Source: Bryum argenteum (Eukaryota > Streptophyta > Bryopsida > Bryales > Bryaceae). From it: a stretch of DNA of 64,000 nt. The notes beneath the pieces were generated by a model. That model ran no database searches and had not been told where the DNA came from. It saw nothing but the letters and a program-made list of their open reading frames with translations. Made by a program: the position numbers and the translations under genes. Below, in pieces: positions 1 through 11,999 of this stretch (position 1 is its first letter; every line of letters starts with the position of its first letter). The DNA lies in assembly GCA_037043015.1 (NCBI GenBank), contig CM073328.1, positions 6,497,409 through 6,561,408 of the forward strand, in the 5' to 3' direction.

Positions 1-159
1 CATTCTATGGAATTGACATGAATTTCACCATCATAACCCATCAATGCTCAAACTTTACATCATTTTCACTTTGAAGTAGATATGATACCAATAGACTTAC
101 TGCAATGAAAATATCACTAGTTAGAAAGTGATATCACCTTTATCTTAGTGACACCTTTG

Positions 160-700
160 TACCAAAAAAAGTCTTAGCTCAAATAATAGCCTTGCAATGG
201 TGCAAACCACCTCAATTTACGAAGAAAAAAGAATCCAATACTAGATGCCTTGCACTAAGATGCATTTCATGTCTTCCTCATATTTTCGATGAAATTTTGG
301 TTTTTATCATTGGAAGTTTGGAACTTGACTCGATTTGGAACCAAATCCAAAAAAAATAAAAAATAAATGATAAGTAATGGTGGGCGAAGTACAAGTAGCT
401 CCCTAAGAGTAATATATTTATTGCATATCTAAATTACATCATTACAATCTAGAACTACAAAGTTTTTGGAATTCACTGTAAGATTGTTTTTAAGTGAAAA
501 CAAAATCATGTAAACTAGATTGGAATGTACAAAATTGAGTTGCGATTGTATAACATGCTCCATAGTTAAAAATTCAAAAATAAAAGATGCCTTCACAAAA
601 ATGCATGCCAAAAAATTCACACTTTCTTGGATGGGTTTGCAATCTCTACCCTACAAACTAGGTTTGTGTTGAAACTTGATTCAAGTGATATTATCAAGAG
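160..700. repeat. Dispersed repeat, copy 1
   Basis: Diverged copy of a repeat also found at 1290-2160, 2180-3520 and 57980-58620. Shared landmarks are a stretch reading 'ttgcaatggtg' near the start, a 'ccttgcac' block, and a later block with 'ccttcac' and 'aaaatgcatgc'. No coding frame survives in any copy. The family is not one I recognise, and boundaries are approximate. Confidence 0.55.
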
Positions 701-1289
701 TTTAGATTAAGAAATTTTGAATTTTCAAAGTTTTAGCCTGCATGCATTGTGTGTCATTTCTTGAGATTCATTCCTTCATCCACCATTAGAGTTTAACTTT
801 ATTTATTGGGATGAATTCTAATTATAGTCTAGTTTTAGTGGTAAAAAATTTGACTTAATCAAAGATGTATTGAAGATCATGCATGGATTTGATTGCACAA
901 GAGTCTACTTTTGGATTTCATTTCTTTTGTAAATTTTGGGGCAACTTTCATCACTGAAAGGCTACTAATTGAGCTAAGATATTCTTCTCATGATTTTTTT
1001 TGTGGTTCGAAAGTGTTTTTAAGACGAAGATGAACAACTTTCTAGTTTGTGCTATTTTGATTGCATATTTTATGTTGGTAGAATTTTCACTTCAAAGTGA
1101 AAATGAAAGCAAGCAATTGAGATTGCAACCATAAAAACTTAACTCACGGGACCTCATAGATTGGAAGATCGTCACGTGTTAGTGCGCAAAATATGCTACA
1201 AAATTCCATTAGTATCACTTTGACGTGAAAATTCTACCAAGATGAAATTTGCACTTAAAACATCACCAACTAGAAATTGATTCATCTTC

Positions 1290-2160
1290 ATCTCAAGGAA
1301 CTTTTGTTCAAAAAAATGCATAATAATATACCTTGGCTCAAATAGTAGCCTCGCAATGGTGAAAACAACCAAAAAAATTATAAAAGAAAAAATGTCCAAA
1401 ACTAGACCCCTTGCACCCAAATCCATGCCTCATCTTCAATATATCCTCAATCCGGTCAAGGTTTCTACCACTAAAAGTAGACTACAAGTGGAACTCATTC
1501 CAAAAATAAAGTGAAAGTCTAAATGTGGATAAAAGAGATATAGCTCTTCAATATTCATCCATTTTTTCAATTATTTCATTATAGGAACATCATTGCAAAG
1601 ACAACACCAAATTTATTTGGATCCAAAAACTTCTAACTACAAAGTTGTTGGGATACACCTAAAGATTACACTTATGCAAAAAATATTCAAGCAAAACTAT
1701 TTCAATTTCACATAAGTGGCTTGCAAGGGTAGAACATGCCAAATGTTTGAAAACCAAAGAACAAAATCACTAAAATGCATGTTGTTTATTCATACTTTAA
1801 TGTATGAATTTGCAATTTCTATAATACAAACTAGACCTGATTGTGACTCAATCCAAGTGATTTGGTCCAAAACGGAGTACAAGTGAAGAAGTCATTGCCC
1901 TCCAAAAATTTTGCGCTTCACCCAAAATGGAGTTATTCGAAACTAGGGACATTTAGGGGTCAAAAATGCTTTTTTGACTTGTTGTGCATATTTGACTCGT
2001 TGTCTGAGCTGGCCACAAAGAGGCCCTTTATTCTTGCTGCTATTCTTCTCCTTTTATTTTAATCCATTCACTATATTATTAATATAATGCAGATATTTCC
2101 ATTTACTGTAAGACCCAGTCATGCATGACAGGGAGCCTGCCCGTGTTCACTAAATCCAGC
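1290..2160. repeat. Dispersed repeat, copy 2
   Basis: Closest relative of the copy at 2180-3520, to which it aligns almost end to end. Both finish in the same motif 'gacagggagcctgcccg'. This copy lacks the two insertions present in copy 3, so it serves as an internal empty-site control. No convincing protein-coding frame is visible. Confidence 0.65.
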
Positions 2161-2879
2161 GCCGTGCTTTGCGATGAAAGATCCATAAAAAAAACCTTGG
2201 CACAAATGGTACCCTTGCAATGGTGAAAAGTAACGACGTTTTTGTAGAAGAAACCGAGTCCAAAACTAGACCCCCTGCACTCAAAGTCATGCCTCATCTT
2301 CAATATATCCTCACTCCGGTCAAGGTTTCTACCACCAAAATTAGACTATAATTGGAATTCATTCCAAAAAAGAAAGTGAAAATCTAACGGTGGATGAAAG
2401 AGAGATCACTATTCGAAATCATCCATGTTTGTAATTTTATCATCACAAGGACATAATTGCAAAGCCAAACCCAAAGCTATTATGATCAAAAAACTTTTAG
2501 CTACGAAGTTATTGGGATACACCTCAAGATTACACTTATGCAACAAATATCCAAGCAAAACTATTCCTGATTTCACATAATTGACTAGCAAAGGTAAAAC
2601 ATGCCAGATGTTAAAAAAACCAACAAACAAAAGTTGCCTTCACTAAAATACATGCCGTGTAATCATATTTTGATGTATGAGTGTGCAATTTCTATAATAC
2701 AAACTAGACTTGAATGTGACTCAATCCAAGTGATTTGGTCCAAAACGGAGTAAGGATGAAGAAATTATGGCTCGTCAAAGTTTTTGCACTTCATCCAAAA
2801 TGGCGTCATTCGACACCATAGACATTTAGGGGTCAAAAATGCCTTTGTGACTTGTTGTGCACTCATACAGTTGCTACGT

Positions 2880-3124
2880 TTACACTCCCTACTGCGCCTG
2901 CTGGGCAGCCCCAAATTTGGCTTCAGTTAAGCAAGCGGATTCCGCGCCCAGCAGATAGCCCAGCAGGCCGGAACAACCATCTTCAACCAGCAGGCACAAC
3001 AGAAAAACTATTTTTACACCATTTTTCCGCAACGATTCTATCTCATTGGTCAGCAGGTTCAGCAGGAAGTGGGAACAGAATTGAGCCGGTGGCTGCCTGC
3101 CGAAACTGCTGGCAGGCAGTGTAA
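2880..3124. mobile_element. GC-rich insertion with imperfect terminal inverted repeats
   Basis: Absent from the homologous position in copy 2 of the host repeat (about 1983-1985), so it is an insertion. It begins TTACACT and ends AGTGTAA, and the arms continue with loosely matching CCT/GCAG-rich sequence. The interior has many CAGCAGG/CTGCTGG motifs and is much richer in GC than its surroundings. No clear target-site duplication was found and no transposase is encoded. Superfamily unknown. Confidence 0.5.
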
Positions 3125-3149
3125 TCGCCACAAGTATTTGACTCGTTGT

Positions 3150-3382
3150 CTAACCCTTAAAGGTCCCTTGGGGATAGTATGTACGGTGGCGTATAATTGA
3201 GATTTGCTACCAACAAGAAACTCTATATTGTGATCTTAAAAGCTTAGTAGAACCGCATGGATTTATATGTCAACTTGTTCTTTGAACTCAAATCTAATAA
3301 AGGTGTGCACTCATTCCAATACAAACAAAATACGCTGTATTCTAGCAACCAAAATATGGTTGTTCAGACCTTTAAGGGCTAA
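3150..3382. mobile_element. TIR MITE flanked by CTAA (TTAA-type)
   Basis: The element proper is 3154-3378 (225 bp), beginning CCCTTAAAGGTC and ending with the exact reverse complement. It is flanked by CTAA at 3150-3153 and 3379-3382. The empty site at about 1990-2030 in copy 2 reads 'gttgtctgagctgg', against 'gttgtctaa' and 'ctaagctgg' here. CCC-starting TIRs with a TTAA-like 4-bp duplication resemble piggyBac-type elements. That assignment is an inference, since no transposase is present. Confidence 0.7.
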
Positions 3383-3799
3383 GCTGGCGACAAAAAGGCC
3401 CATTACGTATTCCTGCTGCCATCCTTCTCCCTTTATTTTGATCCATTCACAATATTATTATTATAATGCAGATATTATCATTTACTGTAGGACCCAGTCA
3501 TGGATGACAGGGAGCCTGCCCGTTGGTACTGCCCGAGCTCTTCTTCTCCCTCTTTGATGTTTTGTGGTCCTCTTCCTCGTCCTCGCCGTTTGTGTTCCTC
3601 GCCTTCTGGATGCGTGCGTTCCTGGTTTTCGATCCGTCCTCTCATTATCTTGTCTTTCAAAGCTACGATTCTACAGGGTTCTCGAAATTTATCTCGTTAT
3701 CGTGGTACGAGAGCTATCCCTTGTGTTGAGTATAGTTGCGAACGGAAGTGACACAAAGTACTCTACAATCGTGCTGTTGTCTTTGATGCATGCTGGCAG

Positions 3800-5770
3800 G
3801 CTTGAACCTCAGTCTAGCACCATTGCTACCGAGTTGGAGACAAGGAGCCGTTTGATTGATGTGTCTGGAGGTGATCGTGTTTGTAAGTTTCATTCCGTGT
3901 CGTGGCGTTACGTAGATCGGTGTTGGTGCTTTGCGATGAAGAGATGAGAGCACATGTGGTTGCCGGTTGTCGAGTCGTACTTTGTTTTTACAGATGTTGA
4001 TGCAAGTAGTGGTGGTTTCTATGCCGAGTGATGTCGGAGAGACACGACCATTGTCGTTTGCAGCTTGAGACACCGATCTATAACATCTTGTATGCTTGGT
4101 GCAGGTTTAAGTAATGCTGAGTCGGAGATTTATGACGAACTTGTAAGTGACTTAGAGAGAAGGAGCCGTCTTGCTCGCTGGGCGGGAGGCTTTGACGTTC
4201 CAGGTAAGTTTGTACTCCTCAGATCGTGTGCAACAATCCGAAATGATTAAGAGCTTCGTCAAATCTAAGTTGATTCATCGGGGATTGTTTGATCTTCAGG
4301 GCTAGGAGGCCTAGCTGATTGTGAGTTTCGTACTCTTACTCAGATCTTACTCAGATCGTGAGCCGATACTTATATCGGTGTTGGTGCATTATTCGTAATT
4401 GTGGTAGATGATAGCATTTGTGGTTGCCAACTTTCGTGCTGGACTTTCAAATAGATGATGATGGCAGTGCGTTTTTGCTACACTGGTTTTCAGTGAAGTC
4501 GGAGAAGCACGACCCTTGGCGATGGAGCTTTGATTCACAAACTGACAGCTTGGCACATGGATCCCTAATAACTTCTATGCGTGGTGCAGATTTGAGTTGG
4601 GTTGAGCCGGAGTTTGACAAACCTGTAAGTGACCTGAACGGAAGGAGCTGTATCGCTTGCTGGACAAGAGGCATTAGTGTGTGTAAGTAATCATGTGTCT
4701 TTCTGAGATCGTGTGCTACAATCTGATACGTGAATGAGCTTTGTCCAGAATCTTTTCATTCGTGTGGTTGATATTTCGGGATCGAAGGCCCTGGTAATTG
4801 TCATTTCAGATCGTCTGCCGATACTTAGATCGGTGCTGTTGCTTTATTCTGAATCAAAGTAGATACACATGTGGTTGCCGATTTTTGTAGATACATATGT
4901 GGTTGCCGATTTTTGTATTGGGCTTTTGAAAGGGATAATTACTGGTATTATCATTTCAAGTGAGTGGAGAGAGACACTGCTCTTCTCGTTTGCAGCTTTG
5001 ATATGGAATTTACAAGGTTGGCACATTTTGGCACATCAATAGCTAACATGTCCTATGCTTGCTGCAGATTTAAGCAAGGTTGAGTCGGAGTTGACAAACT
5101 AGTAAGTGACCTTGAGAAAATCGGGCCGATAATTGCTGTGATACTTTGTTCTCGGAGACAAGAGGCCTGTTTGTTAGTAAGTATATACTCCTAGTACCCA
5201 GACTGTGTGCTGAGACATGAATATCGTTCTAGTTGTAAACGCTTGTGGACGCTGGTGGGGTTTCGCAAAACTCTGAGGTTGATGTAGAGCTTGGAAGTGA
5301 GAGCTTCGTAATGCACTTATTGATGTCTTTGGTACATGCTGCCAGGTTCAAGCGAATCTGAGTCCAGTTTGACGTGGTGTATACTAACAAGGAGATAGGG
5401 ATTGATCCTGTGTTCGGGGTGTAAATCGGTTTTTCTTAGAGTAAGTTTCTGACTGTGTACCGAGACTTATGTGGGAATTCTTATTGTGTCGAAATTCCAG
5501 TAGGCGTTTGTAATTGCCTATCGTTTTGTTACACTAAAGGACGGATGAATGGTGTCCGTTGAATCCTAGAGGTCATCCTATGATGTGTTTGCCTCATGCA
5601 AAGTGTTGGTGGAGGAACATGAGCGTGGGGAGGTAGTCGGAAGCTTGAAATATCGGTGCTTACAACTTTGATGCATACGAGCAGGTTTGAGGTGAGGCGC
5701 AGTCTGTCATCTTTGTGGAGATAAGCATTGTTGCCGTTTTTGGTTCTGAGGACAAGAAGCGTATCTGATG
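3800..5770 (+). other. Array of six duplicated exon-like modules upstream of the receptor gene
   Basis: Modules lie at 3800-3882, 4105-4203, 4590-4682, 5068-5176, 5346-5440 and 5685-5770. Each follows a CAG acceptor preceded by a related lead-in (tgcttggtgcag and similar) and is followed by a GTAAGT donor. Modules 2 and 3 are 99 and 93 nt, start and end in the same phase, and encode related peptides (LSNAESEIYDELVSDLERRS and LSWVEPEFDKPVSDLNGRSC). Module 1 encodes a shorter relative with TELETRSRL. Modules 4 to 6 have stops or frameshifts. Intervening sequence is also repeated ('gatcggtgttggtgctt', 'catgtggttgccg'). They could be alternative leader exons of the receptor gene or the remains of a separate gene. 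I do not recognise the peptide. Confidence 0.6.
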
Positions 5771-6598
5771 GTAAGTTCTCACCTTTACTCTGCTTTTATT
5801 CTAACAAATGCATAGGTAATGCTTCGGAAGTTTATAAAACATTCTATGACTGTTCAAGATTAATGGTAATCAACCAAGACTATAGAAAGATCTTCACTTA
5901 TGGCAAGAGGCTCACTAACTGCATGACCATGACCAAATTTCAGATGGTGAGCTCATGGAGAGTGGCCAAGTTAATCAATTTGAGAGAATGTCCTAAATAA
6001 ATAGGAGATAATACTAGTTGGATCATAAGATATTGGATAATCTTGGTTCTTTCATGAATTTTCAAAGTGGAATCCGTGGGTGTACCTTAAACCAATCAAT
6101 CCAACATGAACAATATGAGTACATTGAAATTGAAAGCTACATCAAACCTCGTCATGTACCTTGTACTTGTATACACCTAGTGAGTGATTTTTGGTGCTTT
6201 GCGGATTAGAAGCCACCTATCTCACTTGTATAATGGATAAAATGAAAATAGCTTTAGGACAATGCTAATAACCACGGTCTCAGATCCCAGATACGCGGTA
6301 CAAGATACGTGCGTTGGTAGAGTTGGCTACGACCTTGTCATTGAACTGTGAGGGCAAGTATGACTTGAATGTGTCCACTTCTTGAATTGTCGATCGTCTG
6401 GGCTGATTGTTTGTGAGAGGAGAAGTTGCAGCCTCCGAGGGAGGTGTTTACAATATAACTGGTGTCAGTTCACGTGCTTACATGCGATCGCTTTAGGCAT
6501 TGTATTATTTTTGTAGATCAATCTGATCGGGACATACTAATTGTTTCCTTTTTGGTGGAATAATCAGTTGTGCTTGGAAATGAGAAGTGATTGATGAC

Positions 6599-6649
6599 AT
6601 GGGATCCGCATTGAGCAGATTTTGTGGAAGAGGAGATGATGGACCGAGG
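6599..6649 (+). other. Duplicate receptor first exon with acylation motif
   Basis: This is a 51-nt stretch starting ATG and ending at a GTGAGT donor. It encodes MGSALSRFCGRGDDGPR, clearly a duplicate of the exon at 6814-6864 (MGFALSEFCGSRDDGPE). Downstream intron starts are also similar, including a shared 'tggtcatagcatc' block. Both begin M-G-x-x-x-S, the N-myristoylation pattern, with Cys at position 9 as a potential palmitoylation site. It probably acts as an alternative first exon or is a relic of an earlier tandem copy. Which exon is used cannot be seen from DNA. Confidence 0.55.
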
Positions 6650-6813
6650 GTGAGTTGATTTTCTTTGACGTTAACTTTGTAGGTGTCAGCCCCAATTTAC
6701 ATGATTGGTCATAGCATCACCTAGAACCTTCGAGTAGCCTTAACGTTGTTATTGTTTTGATACGAAGTGTATTTCTGTGCACGATTGAGTATGGTTAGGG
6801 TTGGGTGAACAAC

Positions 6814-9800
6814 ATGGGATTTGCATTGAGCGAATTTTGTGGAAGCCGAGATGATGGACCTGAGGTGAGTTTGATTCTCTTCTATGTTGACTTTGTGAGC
6901 TTAAGATTCAATTGACATGGTCATAGCATCTTCTGGAACGCGGGTGCACCCTTACCAATCATATTCTCTTGATGCAAATTGTATTTGGTTAGAGTTTTTC
7001 AATTTCCAAGCAAGAGAGGATTGCGTGTACTTAAATTGGAGTGTGTGATGTGTGATGGGTATTTTGATGTAGATTGTTGAAGTGCAGTTTCCTCAACTCA
7101 TAAAAAATCAAGCGGTGGGAACTTCAAGTGGTAATGACAATGATGTGTGAGTTGTTTGTTCATTGTGTCATCTAAATGCTGAATGGCTAAGTAAGCAAAG
7201 TGATGTATATATGGACTACTGCATACCGATAGTATGTCTCATTAGATTTTGGAGCACCAAGTTGGAAATACAAACACGATTTCTAGAAAGAAATGTTGGA
7301 GTTCTTAATGATTCAAACCATGGTGGTCGTGTGTATGTTGCTAACCTATGTGGGAAACATTGATGGTGTTTATGGATTGTGTCAATGGTGTTGTCAGGGA
7401 ACCGCAGTTGGAACCAAAACACAAAATATTCTTGAGTCATAGTGGGGCTCAAAAAGACTTCACAGAACAACTATGCGTGGATTTGGAAAGAGCATTGTAT
7501 TACCCGTTCTTTGACAAACGAGATGACAGTCTTCCAAAAGGAAAGAAGTTTCCTGACTTGATATTCAAAGCCGCTCAACAATGTCGTGTTGCTGTGTTGG
7601 TTTTGTCGGAAGAATTTTTCACACGTTCAAAGTGGCCTATGCTAGAGTTGGAGTCTTTTGTGGAGGCTCAAATGAAAGACCCTAAAAAGATTGATATTCT
7701 TCCCGTGTATTTGGGAATATCACGAGATGAGTGCACAAAGAATGAGGCAAGACGTTTGAAGTGGGTTAGTGTGTGGAGAAAGTGGGCTAAGGATGGGGAG
7801 AGAATAAATGTTGAGAAGTGGGTGGAAGTTTTGAGAGTACTTAGTCCATCAAATGGAATTGAGTATGTGCAATCATTGGGAGAAGTGTACTTTAGAGAGC
7901 AGATTGTAAATGCTATACGAGGCCTCGTTCCACCGGAGGTTAGTTGGAGCGTTGGACCAATTGAAGGGAGAAGTCGAATTTGCAAGGTGAGGAAGTTTCC
8001 TTTTTCAAGGATGTTAGCTCGTACACAATGATCTGAAAAACATGAGAAATGTGCATGGGGATTGTTGACATCATCTTACCTACTTAGTGACAATGTCTAT
8101 GAAGACATTTTTGTATCACAAGTACACGCTTCAATGTGATGAGGTGATGTGTGTTATTGTGGTTGATTGTAGACCATACTTGAAAAGTTGAGGAGTACGA
8201 AACCATCAGCTTTATATGGTGTCCGGATTGTGGGCATATATGGTACGGGAGGAGTTGGGAAGACCACATTTTGCAAAGTGCTATGTGATGAGTTATCTAC
8301 GGAGTTCCAAGGGAGAGTGTGCCATGGGGAATTGGGATCAAAAAGCGAACTTGAGATGCACAAACAAGTGTTGATGGGTTTGACGGACATAAATCATGGC
8401 AGTTTGACATCGATATGGGATGACAACATGGTGAGAATTGTGTCTAGTTGTAGAGTGTAATGGGATATACTTATATGGACAGTTTGTTTGCTACAATGAA
8501 ATTCTTTATACAAAAATTGTTTCCAAGGATTTTTTGTGTATGGATTGAGATGTCTAGTACATTAAAGGGATATGGTAGTTGCCCATGTATGGAAGTGAGT
8601 GATCATCAAGATAATGGGGTTGATAGTAGGTCTACAAGAATAGAGTATTAGTTAGAAAGTTTGGAGACTAGCCATTGATTTGACTATTTATAGCCAAAGT
8701 TGCTATCAACTACTATCACTAAACTATCTTGTCTTGCATTAATTTCATTGCAGACAACGAATCTTCTCCGTCAATATTTACGGCGCCATCAAGTGTTTTT
8801 AGCTCTTGACAATGTTTGGCAAGATTCTATTAAAAATGCCAAATTATTTTTGGAAGCTGGTTTTCATCTTGACAGCATTGTGATGGTGACTGCACGCTCC
8901 CTTGATGTTCTTGCAAGCCTGCGAATTAATGAAAGTGATTGTCTGGAAATGCCTGAGTTAGATGAAGATGATGCGAGGCAATTGTTTCTCCATCATGCAG
9001 CTCCAGGGTGCAACTTCAAAAGTAAAGTTGATGAGGAGAGAATTGAATATTGTGTGAAGATTTGTAAGTTCAAGAAGGGTGCAAACATGGGTGAGCATTT
9101 TCTTCCTCTTGCATTGAAGGTATTGGGGGCTCAACTAGGAAGCCTTGAACCTGATCCACAAAAGTGGGTGGAGAACTTGGAAAACTTGCCGCAAGATTAT
9201 AAGTTCAATCAATTTGGAGAAAAGGAACACCCAATATTTGGTGTTCTCCGCAGAGGTTACGACTCCTTATTAGATGGGGATCAACTCTTATTTATGGATG
9301 TTGTTCTCTTTTGCCCACATATGGTATCAAATAGTTCTAATTTCCATCATCAAATTATACACAATGAAGCCTTACGCACCTATTTAATTGCACACGACAA
9401 TTGCTCAAGCATTGACTTATATGAATGGTTAAGCATCGTGTACCAAACCAATGTTTGGAGCATCAAATATCGGGTAAGAATGTCAAACACCTATTCTCAA
9501 GTCATCATACTAAAGCTATACGTATATTCAACTTACATACTTGGTACAGTTAATTTTAAGATCTTTGTTCATTGCTGTAAGTGTTGGGTGATAAAGATTG
9601 GATGTAATGTGTATTTAAATTGCAGATTCAAGGTTTGAAGGCAAAGTCGCTTATTGAGAACATGTGTGACTATGGTGTAAGCATTCATGACTTGTACATT
9701 GAGTTTGCTAAAATGGAGGTACAAAGAGGTGCTTTGGAATCTAGGCGTTGGATGTGGTATGATTGGGAACAAACTCATGGTGAAGATGTCACATTGATGC

Positions 9801-11388
9801 CGTCTGGCAATTGTTGGCAAAACATAAGAAGGGTGCATCTACGATGTGATAGCAACCAAAGAAGTGAAAACATAGAAAGGATCAAGTGGCATTACTTTTC
9901 TAATATTGTGGTCGTAAACCTCTTTTTCCCAGTTATGGAGGTGTTGGATTTGCGAGGCTTACATTGCTTGAGAAGTCTAGAGGTGACTTCGTCTACGCAT
10001 TTTAGGAGGTTGAGAAGGGAAGAAGGTAAAATTATTGGCCTTGCGGGGTTGAAGAAGTTAGCTTGGCTTGCTTTGTGCTACATTAACTCTACTTCATATT
10101 TTGAGGAGATTGGTTCTTTAACAGCACTCGAGGTACTTTACTTACGGGAAGAGAATTTTAGATCATCAGAGCCACTTTCTCCACCAAATCTTGATAAGTG
10201 CATTGCTTTACGAGAGCTAGTTCTTGTAGGCTATGATAACTTGAAGGCATTTCCAGATTTGAGCAATTTGATGTCATTAGAGACAGTTGTATTCCATGAA
10301 TGCTATGGAGCAAAAGAGGTGGTGGGGTTAAACTCACACATGCATTCGATGCATCTTTTGATGGTGATAGGATGTCATCCATTAGATCACATTTATGGTC
10401 TAGGTGACTTGATCTCATTGGAAGAACTGAGGATTCGAAGGTGTCCGAACTTCAAACAACTTCTTAATCTCTGCAAGCTTACAAAACTCCAACGGTTGTC
10501 TCTTTTTGGTAAATTCAAAGAAGTGGTAGGATTCAAGGAGTCCATGCCGTTGTATGAGCTTGAATTGAATGGCATCGAGGAGCTACATGATTTGCACATG
10601 CTTAAGTACTTGCAAAATTTGGATCTCTCCTACTTCAATAGGTCCATATTGCCGCAGTTTGGTAGTTTGGTTGCATTGAAGGAACTATGGTTATACTTTT
10701 TGCCAAACGTGTGCAAATTCCCTACTATACATCAGCTATCAAGATTGCAAAGGCTCTCTATATATCGTGCTCCTAAACTAGAGTTACAGGGACTAGCGCT
10801 AGGTGGCTTGGTTGCACTTGAAGAACTTTCTTTGACCGATTGTGGCACTTCAAAAGGGAGAGCGGAGTTATGTGATCTTCACATGCTCACAAACTTACAC
10901 AACTTAGGCAACTCGGGTGCATGAATACGGAGTTGGTTGAGTTACCAAATCTCTCTAGTCTTATATCGCTAAAAAGTCTTGAAATCAGTTGGTGCCATAA
11001 GCTGACGAGTGTAGGTAACCTTGCAATCCTACCTGCCCTGGAGTATCTCGATGTTGCAGATAATCACAAGTTAGAGAGGTTGCCAAATCTAAAGAGCTTT
11101 CCGAGACTTCGAGACCTCAACGTGTTGGGAAGTGGAGTCCGTCTCTCTTCAGAAGACATTTTGGTTCTTGCAGCTTCAGAAATTTCCTTCTTTCCTTGGG
11201 ATGGAAATGACTATTTAAAAATGTCCAACAACTTGGAGAGAGAGATAGAAGCAAGGCAGTTGAAGTATTTCGCCACACGTGAGACGACAAGTGGGCCTAA
11301 CATTGATTCCAGAAATGCTGAAGTTGATGAAGATTGGAGCGAAGCACTTGGAATTCTTTACCATGCCTCGGACAAGGTGTTGCCTTGA
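6814..11388 (+). CDS. TIR-NBS-LRR immune receptor with a frame break in the LRR region
   Basis: Six exons join in phase: 6814-6864, 7073-7146, 7398-7986, 8173-8430, 8754-9473 and 9626 onward. The TIR domain spans about residues 50-190 and has a Glu at about 125 in 'SKWPMLELESF', the position of the NADase catalytic Glu in plant TIRs. The NB-ARC region shows the P-loop GTGGVGKTT (about 262-270), kinase-2 VFLALDNVW (about 338-346), an RNBS-B-like VMVTARS, a GLPL-like FLPLALKVLG, and an MHD-like 'SIHDLYIEFA' (about 583-592). Leucine-rich repeats follow. The first frame ends in TGA at 10924, while the LRR continues from about 10921 in another frame to 11388. That implies a one-base indel, a pseudogene or an assembly error. 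The N-terminus has a predicted myristoylation/palmitoylation signal. Expected role: intracellular, probably membrane-associated pathogen sensing. Confidence is high for family and moderate for exact exons. Confidence 0.85.
10921..11388 (+). pseudogene. Out-of-frame C-terminal LRR segment of the receptor
   Basis: Open frame directly overlapping the receptor's premature stop. It encodes about 155 residues with LRR spacing (LVELPNLSSLISLKSLEIS and later LERLPNLKSFPRLRDL) and an acidic tail ending SDKVLP. Its first repeat completes the repeat interrupted upstream, so it belongs to the same protein after a single-base frame shift near 10895-10920. An independent gene starting at the internal ATG is unlikely, because the repeat would begin mid-unit. 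Confidence 0.65.
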
Positions 11389-11397
11389 GTAGTTTTT

Positions 11398-11990
11398 TTC
11401 AGCATGTGTTTGCATCATTCGATCACCCTGTGGGGAATTGCACAAATGGACGGTTGTTGCGGTTCATATTTTCCAAATTCGTGAACAAATAGCACCAAGG
11501 GTCAAATTTCTTTTATCCATTTGAACCGCATGTACGATTGGGTTTCTAAGAGACGACAATGTCCACCTTTGCGGAAGAACAAGGCTTAATTGAAGGGTGA
11601 TCTTTTGGTTGTCGCTTACCTTGGAGTACCTTAGCTCCTCCCATAGAAGAACCGTACTCCATGGTTACAGAAGGAGCAATTCCCAATCTTGATGTTTCTT
11701 GGTGAGTAGACCACACATCAAACATGAACGAATCATTTGAGCTTCATAGATTTTGGGAACGCTTAGTTTCGAAGAAAGTACGAAATGTGAGATAGAAAGC
11801 CCCACATGAGCTGCATGAGGCCTGCCAGAGATGACTCTCGTTGAGCATATCATAACTAGTAACACACAAACTTGAACATTCAAGAGTGTTGAAAATTTGT
11901 TCTTGATGTAAAGATCCACATTCTTGTGAAGTATCATTGGAAAAGATTATATGCGTACAAAGGTATTTCATGCTTATTCAGATGATGGGA
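11398..11990. repeat. Receptor 3' flank, copy A of a diverged duplication
   Basis: Aligns patchily but colinearly with 14390-14960. Shared landmarks are 'tccatttgaac.gcatgt', 'gaacaagg', 'cttggtgag' and 'cagatgatgggaggtcga'. No conserved reading frame is visible, so it may be 3' UTR or flank of an ancestral receptor copy. Confidence 0.55.
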
Positions 11991-11999
11991 GGTCGAATA

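Larger units (their letters stand above)
2180..3520. repeat. Dispersed repeat, copy 3, with two nested insertions
   Basis: Aligns with 1290-2160 but is about 500 bp longer because of two insertions: a GC-rich segment within 2861-3135 and a TIR element at 3154-3378. The tandem order of copies 2 and 3 suggests local duplication. The end at about 3520 abuts the exon-module array. Confidence 0.65.
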
